A stretch of DNA of 28,934 bases, from contig JBBPTG010000287.1 in assembly GCA_038093975.1 (NCBI GenBank), positions 1-28,934 of the forward strand, given 5' to 3'. Origin of the DNA: Chalciporus piperatus (lineage: Eukaryota; Basidiomycota; Agaricomycetes; Boletales; Boletaceae). Below, piece after piece: positions 19,033 to 27,328 of this stretch. The notes under the pieces were generated by a model. It saw nothing but the letters and a program-made list of their open reading frames with translations. It was not told where the DNA came from and searched no databases. Each line of letters starts with the position of its first letter. Position 1 is the stretch's first letter. The position numbers and the translations under genes are program-made.

Positions 19033-20913
19033 ATGGGCGTAAATGGACTGTGGCCTGTGAGTTGGGTCTTTCGTGTGTCCGATTGGACCGTGCACTGATG
19101 ACACCGTAGGGTTTGTCACGTGCGGCAGAGAGGCGCTCCCTCCTTGAATATGCTGTCAATGAAGGTTTTCGCCCTGGGTCAGCGCCTGGTAGCGTGAAAT
19201 TACTGAAGGTCGGTGTGGACGCCAGGTACCGTGACGACTGTCCCCTGCTCAGTAAATTTTCACGCTTATGGTTACTTGTGCACAGCACGTGGATGCACGC
19301 CGTGTGTCCCGTTTTCCGCTATCACCATGCTGGTGCTGGCCAGAATCCAGAGCTCTGAACGCTCTTTTATCGACTCGCAGCCATTTCGACGATCCCGGCT
19401 CATGTTGTCTTTGTGTTTGATGGGCCAGGGCGACCATGGGTGAAGCAAGGCAAACAAGTCCAAGGGAGATCACACTGGCTCACTCCCCGATTCCGTGAAC
19501 TGCTTGATGCATTCGGATTTCGATGGCATGAGGTGCGAGGTGTGATTGGCCTATTATACTGAGTTGAACTGAGTTTCGCGAAGGCTCCAGCCGAAGCTGA
19601 AGCAGAGCTTGCAGTGCTGAATCAGCATGGCCTCATTGATATGGTCCTGACAACAGACGTGGATGCCCTCGTCTTTGGTGCCGCTTGTGTTGCACGCTGG
19701 TAGGTGTTGGTCCCCAGATCTCGCTGTGCAGTGTGCACTAACAGAATTGCATTTCGGAGCCCTAAACGCCCTCGCCACTTTGATAATGTCGAGATCTACA
19801 GTGATCAACTTGTCTCCACTCGTCTAGGTCTTCCGCATGCCGAACGTGTCCTGATCGCACTTCTCGTGGGCGGCGACCATGGTGTAAGTTCCCACTCTAC
19901 ATCTGTTGTGTTCATGTCAATGAAGATGTACAGGACGGCCTGCCTGGCTGCGGAATTAACATTGCTCATTCTCTGACTCGTTACGAGCTCAGTGCAGCCT
20001 TGTCGAATGCCTTCTCTGCCTCGGAGGTGCCAGCCTTGATGCAATCTCTCGCATGTTGGCGTGATAATCTTCGACGCATCCTTTGCTCAGATTCAGATGA
20101 TCTCCTGGACCGAAGGTATCCAAAGCTTGCTGGCATGATTCCAGATATGTTTCCTAGCTACAACCACTTAAAATTTTACTTTGCTCCACTGACAAAATTA
20201 TCGGAAAACAGTGGTAGCAGCTCCGGCTCCTCCACAGTCTATCTTGTCGAGTCGAGCCAGCCGTGCCTTGCAGCACTCGCGGTCTTCTGTGAACGGCATT
20301 TTGGGCTCGAGCAGGAGGCGCTTGTCGCCAGGATGCGCTGCACGGTTTGGGAGGGTGCTGCGTTACGACATATGTGCAAGGTGTATATTTCGCAACCACA
20401 TTTTTTCTTGTATCATTCACTAACTAGCTCATGTTCCAAATAGCTTTCGAAGCAGCCTCGTGATCTCACGGTCTATCGACCCACAGTCAAATTTATTCAC
20501 CATTGGGTTCAAGTCACCTGTATGCCCGGGTCTGAGCTTGCTGTTGTCAAGCTACGGTATGATGCATCACAGTTTGCGGACATCGTCCGATTGGCTCTCT
20601 CAGCAGCAGGTCGGTCGAAGCACCAGGACTTGATGTATTTCACAGTCCCTGCTCGTGTGGCCGAGCATGTGCTTCCCGACATTGCCAAGCATCTCCGCAT
20701 GCATGCGAGGGTTGTTGAGGTGAGAATCGAGATAGGCAATTTGCAGTCCCATCCCACTGACTCATGTACGTACACGAAATGCAGATACAACTACCTGTTG
20801 TCACTCAGTCCAGAGAGGACCCGTCGGCCGTAATTGATCTAACTGGAGACTCAGATGAGGAGGGGTTGGCACAAGGGGTGGAAACAGATTCTGACATCGA
20901 GATCATTGGTTGA
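19033..20913 (+). pseudogene. XPG/FEN1-like nuclease, second copy, with internal stops
   Basis: Paralogue of the nuclease at 7564 (roughly 40% identical by eye in exon 3). Exons: 19033-19056, 19110-19225, 19286-19532, 19584-19699, 19745-19883, 19934-20380, 20444-20719, 20785-20913, giving 498 codons with stop. Exons 1, 3 and 4 have exactly the lengths of the other copy (24, 247, 116). Metal ligands remain in VGVDA, VFDGP, APAEAEAE, TTDVDA and GGDHG. The gene is broken: QNPEL is followed by TGA (19356-19358) where the first copy has Arg, a CGA-to-TGA-type change. The exon 4/5 junction also gives TGA in my model. The extra last exon carries an acidic tail with VIDLT followed by GDSDEE, a textbook SUMO-interacting motif. 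The rest of the frame is open, so decay looks recent. Confidence 0.85.
20830..20844 (+). other. SUMO-interacting motif in the nuclease C-terminal tail
   Basis: Encodes VIDLT followed by GDSDEE: a hydrophobic V-I-x-L core with an acidic/Ser flank, as in known SIMs. A second weaker one (DSDIEIIG) ends the protein. The first nuclease copy ends before this region. Confidence 0.65.
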
Positions 20914-21128
20914 TGACTTCAATACGACCATGTACAGTTTGAAGCTAGCAGTCCTTCAATACATTGGCCCTGTATCTAGCAAATATTGAATGACGGCCAG
21001 AGTCGAGACTTGGGGGTATACTGTTGACAAATAAATACACAGCTCGTCAACTGAGTAGCCTATTCCTTGGCCCGAACCACCACACTCTCTTGTGACACCC
21101 ATTGACCAGCAGACAGTCGTCACTGATC

Positions 21129-23012
21129 ATGGGGCGGACGAAAGAGTCTGCGAAGACTCCCCAGCTACCCGAGTTTCCTAAGAAGTCGTCTCGCAAGACG
21201 AAGGCTCAGACACAGTCCTCCTCCAGACCATCTGCCTCGCTTAGTGCTATTAAGCAACTGAAGGAGTCCGGAAAGGAAGCTCACCTTAGAGCAAATGAGA
21301 CACGGAAGTGCTATGCCGGCCACGTGAAACGAGGCCAGGAATGGCTCGCAGAACACTCCCGCACGGAGACAGACTCGAACGGGCAACCAGCCCCTGACGA
21401 TGCCATGGAGGATGAGAACGACTTGGATTCCTACTGGGACTCGGAATTTGCGAACACGTTCAACCGCACCCCGAACAGGCTGTCGAGCGAAGCCTTAGCA
21501 CTCTTTCTCACCTACAAAGGATTTCATCAGCATCTTAGCCAAGGGACAGTCGAGGGCATACGCGCTGCATTCAAGGACTTCTGGGACAGTGCGTGAGTTG
21601 ATACAATTGTCAGCTCTCGTTTGATTGTCTGAAATGCATCATGGCAGGGATGGTGATACTTACCGTGGGCTGTGGTGCTTCAACGACGTCAGGGATCGTT
21701 GGGAGGGAAATCTGGTCAATTCTGCGGAGGTGGCGGACCTCGTGAAATCCCTCAAACACAAGGCTACCTTTGAAGATGGTGATCGGAAGCACTCGTTGCC
21801 GATGTCAAAGGACAATATGAGTCAAATGCTGGATTGGTCACGAAAGGAATGCCCTGAGATTTACGAAGCCCTCGACGGACTGCGACGTGTGTTGTCCGGA
21901 GAGCCGCCATCGGTGCTCCACGTGCTCCTCGAACGAAGAACAATCATTACCCGGCATTTGGAACAGATCACATTTGACACGACAGCGTGGACCATGTGGA
22001 CCAGGCAAGTTTTCAAACTCGATCGACAACTGCCAGGGCGGCTGGCTGAATCTGCATTCCAGGTGCTTCGAACTGGTCAAGTTGCGAAGGCGAGACATCG
22101 AAATCTCTGATCCAAGTGCTGTTGATCGTGTGCTGATGAAGTGGCTTGCTGGCGAGGAGCTGTTGCTGAGCGATCGCACGACGATGTTCGAGATCTACCT
22201 GACAAACCGGAAAGGGTGGCAAAGAAAAGTAGACAAAGGAATAATGGAGGAAGACCTACAGGGTTCGTCACCAGACGATCAGCAGTTCCGCTGTGATTCT
22301 CATGAAAAAGCTGATGCTACCTCACTACAGGCAACCACTACAAGATCTACCCTCAGACCGACCTCCCAGCCACGGACGCATTTGGGTGGCTCCTGGTATG
22401 GATGAAGTGGCTCGAGCTGGCTCACTATGAGCGTCCGCTCGCACCTGATGATTGTGTCTTTCCGGTGATGGGGGCGAACGGAGTGATATATCCTCGTGAA
22501 CCGATCTCCCACGACGCCGTCCAGAAATGGATCAACGAGGCGGTCGCAGGTGCTGGGATACCTGGTTCATTTTCGACCCATTGTTTCCGTCGCGGGGGAG
22601 CTCAATATCGGTTCATGTTTGCTCCTGTTGGACAGCGTTGGACATTAGCGAAGGTGCGCTGGTGGGGAGGTTGGGCCGAACAGGAGCATGTGCGTATTTC
22701 CACTGGTTTTCACTTGCACGACATACGCTGAATGTCTCACCTGCACTGCGGCAGCGCACCACACTCATCCGTTATCTCCTTGACGAGCTGTATGCATACG
22801 AAAATGACTACAGTGACGCATTGGCACCAATCCCACGAGAAGCTACACAGTCCTTGGTGGGAGAGGCAGCTTTAGTGCAACCAATGTCGACCGAGGAGCT
22901 ACGAATGGTCCATGCATCGGTCACAGGTGACGTGCGAGACCTTCGAGGAGATGTAGATGCCATTGCTTCTCGAATTAAGTCTCCATTTGTGGATGTATGC
23001 GTGATATCGTAG
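21129..23012 (+). CDS. Crypton-like tyrosine recombinase, second copy, lacking the GCR1_C-like domain
   Basis: Predicted 545-aa paralogue of the 722-aa recombinase. Exons: 21129-21592, 21648-22004, 22063-22262, 22331-22689, 22755-23012. Exon 4 is 359 bp in both copies. Intron 2 (22005-22062) is a GC-AG intron with donor AG/GCAAGT; the others are GT-AG. Catalytic set: R274 (TRCFELVKLRRRDI), KGWQRK, H424 and R427 (THCFRRGGA), W455 (RWWGGWAE), and nucleophile Y467 (TLIRYLLDEL). The N terminus is basic and Ser/Lys-rich (FPKKSSRKTKAQ). After a short helical segment the frame stops at 23010-23012. The Pro-rich linker and GCR1_C-like domain of the first copy are absent and were not found in any frame up to 23130. 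So it is either truncated or a shorter natural form; catalysis may be retained but DNA targeting is doubtful. Confidence 0.75.
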
Positions 23013-23119
23013 GGTTGATCTACGTTTTCCAGATCCGCGTGTTGACACCTGAGAGGTAGCGTGCTGTTCGTTGAGCAATGTATGGCTACGAACGACCAAG
23101 CTAAACTCGATCTCTCACT

Positions 23120-23427
23120 AGATCTCACTCCCCGTGGTCACCCACCTCGCTTACCGTATCCAATGCCTCTACGACCCTTACCACGAATCCCAGGAAACCA
23201 CGGCTCCCCTCCTCTGTCTGGCCACCAACGTCGACTACACTGACGAGATCGGTCGAAGAAAGATGTTTCAACTTGTGAGGGATATGGTGTCGCAGGAGAC
23301 GTTGCCTGAGGGGTTGGTACCGCGGTGTTTGTATGTGTTGAGGCAGTGTTTGTCGCTGCGTTGTCTCTTCCTCTGTACACACCCAAATCAAGTTTTCCGG
23401 GGGCAGATGATTGACGGAAATGGTTAG
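23120..23427 (+). pseudogene. Condensin subunit 3 (CAP-G/Cnd3)-like fragment
   Basis: A frame of about 95 codons contains DEIGRRKMFQLVRDMVSQET and then LPEGLVPRCLYVLR. I recall this pattern from HEAT-repeat parts of fungal condensin subunit 3, preceded by an ATNVDYT-like segment. Upstream the frame meets a stop just before 23120, and downstream it runs into unrelated sequence ending at 23427. No other condensin exons are seen, so this is a displaced gene piece. The assignment is from memory of the family. Confidence 0.5.
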
Positions 23428-24087
23428 CACAATATATTTGGGATATTGTATGAAGATAAGTGTGACATGCTTGGAGTGATTTGGCCACCGTCCGCGGTAC
23501 GGCAGGTGTGACATATCAGTGTGACATAAATCCTTGGATGTCCACTGGATGTCTGGAGAAGGTCCAGGGATCGTTTGATTGACAACCAGACAATGTCGCA
23601 CTCCGAGCATCAGGCAAATGTGTGACTGTATACTGTACTGCCATACCAAGTAAGATGTCTAGCTAACATGACCTCACTATCTGGCAAACATTGTTCGAGC
23701 ATCCAAACCAAGTAAGTAGTAGCATGAGTTATTTCCTCGAGCACAGACGAAAGGCAAGTAATGTCCTTTTTCCCTAAACCACCAGGTGTTACGATCATCA
23801 CATTCTTTCCTTTCCCATTACCTTGTACTAAGTCCTAGTCGCTGGTTCAAGTCCTGCCTAGGCCACTTATTTCTTACTTCACTTTAGTCAGCGAATGTTC
23901 CCTCATGTTCTTTCACCTTCTACACTTCGTCATCGCTGACTCATACGCTTACTGAGCATGACTCATTCCTATTCGTCATAGCTCATTCTGACTCATTCTG
24001 ACTCTTTCTATGCCTGCCCTTAACTTGTTCACTTATCTATATAAACCCTCGAGTCTCTTCCTGTCACTTCAGGCGACCCCTTTTGAA
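23428..24087. other. Intergenic DNA with LTR-like promoter features
   Basis: No coding gene. From 23788 the sequence begins TGTTACGATC, a common fungal LTR start. It contains a tRNA B-box-like GGTTCAAGTCC (about 23843-23853), short GACTCATTCT repeats (about 23960-24006), and TATATAAACCC at 24038-24048. It could be a truncated solo LTR or SINE-like piece. No matching end or second copy is visible. Confidence 0.35.
24038..24045 (+). promoter_or_regulatory. TATA box without a downstream gene
   Basis: TATATAAA is followed by CCCTCGAGTCTCTTCC. No plus-strand gene follows, so it may belong to a retroelement LTR. Confidence 0.4.
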
Positions 24088-24135
24088 GGGCTAATAGCCT
24101 CTACTTTTCTTACCAGAAGAAGGGGCTAATAGCCC
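24088..24135. repeat. Paired GGGCTAATAGCC palindromes
   Basis: GAAGGGCTAATAGCCT (24086-24100) and a perfect 13-bp palindrome GGGCTAATAGCCC (24123-24135), about 35 bp apart. They may be subterminal sites of the neighbouring KDZ element. Confidence 0.55.
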
Positions 24136-24454
24136 ACTTTCCTGTGGGCGCTCCCATAGCTTTCCCACAGTATGTGGGAAAATGATTATTGAGCTATTTA
24201 AATGCAATATATCATTATGTCCCTGACTGATGGAAGTTCCACAGATCTTGCAAGGGATTCCCATGAACACCATGTGGGCTTCCCAAGTCACCATTAACAT
24301 AAAGTAGCCAAAGCTATTTTTAGTCATTTCTGACCCTTGGTGAGATTCTTGTGGGAGTCCCATCAATCAGTCAACAAAATCACTCATCATTGATGAACTA
24401 ATTAATAATATTCCAAAGAAATATTATGCAATATTATGTAATCTTGCGGTTGGT

Positions 24455-24550
24455 GGAGTGGTAATTGAGCTTATGAATATGGAAGTCCCATCCATTGTTG
24501 GAGTGGTAATTGAGCTTATGAATATGGAAGTCCCATCCATTGTTGGAGCA
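24455..24550. repeat. 45-bp tandem duplication
   Basis: Two near-identical 45-bp units (core GGTAATTGAGCTTATGAATA, then GGAAGTCCCATCCA) plus the start of a third. TCCCA or TCCCAT recurs many times from 24150 to 24640, a density suited to transposase-binding repeats near a transposon end. Confidence 0.8.
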
Positions 24551-24729
24551 GTCCCATGCTGAGCATTGGGAGGCCCATATGTTGAGGGGGTGTCCCACTA
24601 TAGACGGCTGGGATTCCCATTTAGTCAGTGAATGTCCCATATTTCAGGTCTAATTGCATTTGCACATGAAAGTGCTTGTATTTCTCAACATTTGCAAGCT
24701 AACACATTTATGGACATAGGATAGAATAT

Positions 24730-27072
24730 TTACTCTACTTGATGTCTTTTTCTCCCAATGTAAAGATCAGCACCATGCAAAGAACCCTCTATGTCTTCTT
24801 CCAAGGGGTCCACTCCATGACTCAATAATCCAAAGTCCTCTATCAAATCAATCACCTCAGCATCCTCAACATTGTCATCTTCAGAGTCTGAGGAGCTCAG
24901 GTCATCATTCTTTTCCATCTCCTGTGGGATATTGGACTGCATAGCAGTAATCTGTAAGATAGAAGGACCCCATGATGCACCAGTAACATGTGAACCAGGT
25001 ATATCCTCAACACCTTTCTGCCAAAGAGCACAAAGTTGAAGAAGCTTCTTCCTATGCAATTCAAGTTGGTATTGCATAGCAACATTGTCTGAGACATTGT
25101 CAACCATCATTCACAAGGAGATCAATGAACAGAAAAACCTGTATCTTCAAGTGCCTTCAACACCACATTCCATTCTTTATGCATCCAGCTTTGCATAGCA
25201 GCTCTTTCTCTCTGAAGTCTTGCTTCTTCTTCCATGCAACGATCAAGCTCAAGCATAGCTTTTATACCTTGACTGATCTTTTCATCACCAAGCCAGTTAG
25301 GAATTCCCTCTGAACCATCATAATCTTCCAAACCAACATCCTGCCAAACCTCATCATCCACATCTAAACTCCAGACTCTCTCCTTGGGAACCTTTAAAGG
25401 AACAATTGCTCCCTTTGGTGCAAGTCCCTGATGTACATGATGTCTCATTTTATCACAGAGAGCATTGTACTTGGCAACCAAGGCCAAGATACCAGGCTCA
25501 CGGCGACTAATGGCTGACTGAGTGTGAGAGTGAAGTTTTTTCTCTAGAGAGTCTGGTGAGTATTTAATATACTAACTAAAAAAACATACCATTGATAGTT
25601 TGATGATATTTCTGTGTCAAACGGTCAAATTCAAACTTTCTTTGACGAAGACGTTCCCGAATGCGATACTTCAAGGCTCTAGCATTCATCCTATCCCGCA
25701 AATAGGCATTGTTCTTCAACTTCTTCAACTGATGGGTTTCTTCCACCCCCAGAGCAGTCAAACAAGTATTCAAGCAGATTTCATGGTAGTGAGATGCTGC
25801 TTGGCACTTTGTATCTCCAGATCGATAGCAGTAACATCACTATCTGGGAGGGTAAGTTGATGTTCCAGAGTCTTGATTTGCTGTTGGAGATCAGCAACAT
25901 TCTCTGTCAAGAGAAGTGCCTTCTCCACAGCCTGAACTCCTTTTGACTTGGATTGCTCTAGAATATTTCAAAGTCAAAAATGGCTCAAAATGACATACCA
26001 CAAACTTACTTGGCAGGGCTTTGGTTTGAGCAGCTACTTGAGCAGACCAAGCAGCTTGCAAAGTTTGCAAGTCCTGACCCACAAGACAAGCCTTGGCCTC
26101 TGACATGCGCTGTTGGCACTTTGTCCATTTGCGATCCATCCACACTCCCAAGTTAGACATGGACTTCTCTTGCAAGAACAGAACTTGAGCATCAAGAACA
26201 GATAGGTGTTGATGATACTGTCAAATAAACTCAATTATTGTCCTGGGAAATGAACCCTGAAAGCACTTACACCAGAAACACGCAAAGAGGGTATCAATTT
26301 CTTGAGCCCACTCCATAGTCTCTCACAACCTTCACCATCAGAAAGCCCAAAGCCAGAACATTTCCTTGGATGATAAACAAGTTGGCAGGCCCAGTTATGA
26401 GCAAAGGCATGAAAGACAGAAATGCCAAAGTAAACTCTGGCCAGATCCTCCCCCCAAAAGTCCCATTTGACACAGCTGTGATGAAGCTGGCAGCCAATAT
26501 CATATAAAAATCCAACTTTCATGGACTGGGGTAGATGAGACAACAGCTCCTTCAGGAGTGCCAGGGCATAGTGCTGTCTTTCACCAGGGGTGGTCATGTT
26601 CACCATCCACAATACAATATCATGGCGGCACAACAGAGCCATGAGCCCAGTGTCAGAGAAGAACTGAGTGCTAGCTTTTACTCTGTGTTCATCAGCAGCC
26701 TTGAAAGAATCATGACACTCCTGAAGAATAGCAGGGGAGATCTGCATGCCTGGTGCTACTTCATCGGCAGGGGGCTGTCTACCTCGAGGTTGACGCAGGC
26801 TAGCAACAAGATCCTCAGCCTGCTTGACCTTGGCTTCTGAGAGAAAGACTGAGTCAGGATGCTGGCGTTTTGGATCCCTAGGTGAATGTCTTCTCTTCTG
26901 TGTAAAGCATGCATCCAAACATACAATACAATCCACCCTTGAGGAACAACCTGCATGAGACAAAGAATAAAGCAAAGCAAAGTGTTGAACTCACAGAGAA
27001 GAATCATCATGACAAAGATCACCACCAAAACAAATGGGATAGCGAGATTGCAAGTATTGAGAAGGAGATTGG
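24730..27072 (-). pseudogene. KDZ (Kyakuja-Dileera-Zisupton) transposase, cut by a Copia insertion
   Basis: Exons on the minus strand: 27072-26995 (5' end lost to the LTR), 26950-26271, 26217-26010, 25957-25590, 25552-25139, 25088-24730 (stop). Recognised KDZ segments are RYPICFGGDLCHDD (first Cys of the usual CPxCFGG changed to Tyr), VDCIVCLDACFTQKRR, YDIGCQLHHS, FHAFAHNWACQLVYHP and GLSDGEGCERLWSGLKKLIP; these carry the presumed RNase H-fold D, D and E residues. The C-terminal half is long, helical and charged (RIRERLRQRKFEFDRL). Its acidic tail includes VIDLIED, SIM-like, after SSSDSEDDN. Damage: Copia insertion at the 5' side, exons 1 and 2 out of phase by one base in my reading, and a one-base frameshift near 25800-25830. 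The 37-bp intron at 25553-25589 is unusually short. The lost N terminus probably lies beyond the Copia element. Confidence 0.85.
27068..27072. repeat. Putative 5-bp target site of the Copia insertion (ATTGG)
   Basis: These 5 bp adjoin the outer LTR end. The matching copy is expected beyond the right edge of the window. Copia elements usually make 5-bp duplications. Confidence 0.4.
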
Positions 27073-27257
27073 TGTTGAGAGGGTTCCAGTGAGGAACTAC
27101 ATCTGGTGACTTACCTAGCGGTGAGGTTGGTGAGTAACGTCGAACGTTGTGGTTACAAGTCAAGTTGTATTGGAACTCAGATCGACTGAGTCCGAATGTG
27201 ATATAGAACAAGCGTGGTAACTACCTTCTATACTAAGAATGTACGCTACGTTCAACA
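27073..27257 (-). repeat. Copia 3' LTR (185 bp)
   Basis: The sequence starts TGTTGA and ends TCAACA on the plus strand, a 6-bp inverted repeat with TG...CA ends. It lies just downstream of the minus-strand pol and polypurine tract. The outer end joins directly to a KDZ exon, so the boundary is supported from both sides. Confidence 0.8.
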
Positions 27258-27266
27258 CTCCCCCTT
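27258..27266 (-). promoter_or_regulatory. Polypurine tract of the Copia element
   Basis: On the minus strand AAGGGGGAG lies immediately before the LTR start TGTTGAACG. This is the standard plus-strand priming site position. Confidence 0.8.
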
Positions 27267-27328
27267 GCTAAGTGTACGGAGACACGTAAGCATAAATGAG
27301 GACTTCCGCATGATAAGTATCAGCGAGA

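Larger units (their letters stand above)
19033..23012 (+). mobile_element. Cassette 2: decayed XPG-like nuclease + Crypton-like recombinase
   Basis: Same gene order and orientation as 7564-11952, with a 215-bp intergenic gap against 211 bp there. The left side abuts the ubiquitin relics (about 100 bp away) and the right side abuts a condensin-like fragment. The true element ends could not be identified. Confidence 0.5.

Noticed and set aside
23825..23871. tRNA gene
   Set aside because: A T-arm-like GGTTCAAGTCC with a partial stem is present, but no acceptor partner, D-arm or anticodon arm fits upstream.
24091..24366. 91-codon minus-strand frame
   Set aside because: It lies in the motif-rich repeat region 3' of the KDZ gene and has no family features.
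26909..27109. 66-codon plus-strand frame over the KDZ 5' region
   Set aside because: It is antisense to clear KDZ exons and crosses the LTR boundary.
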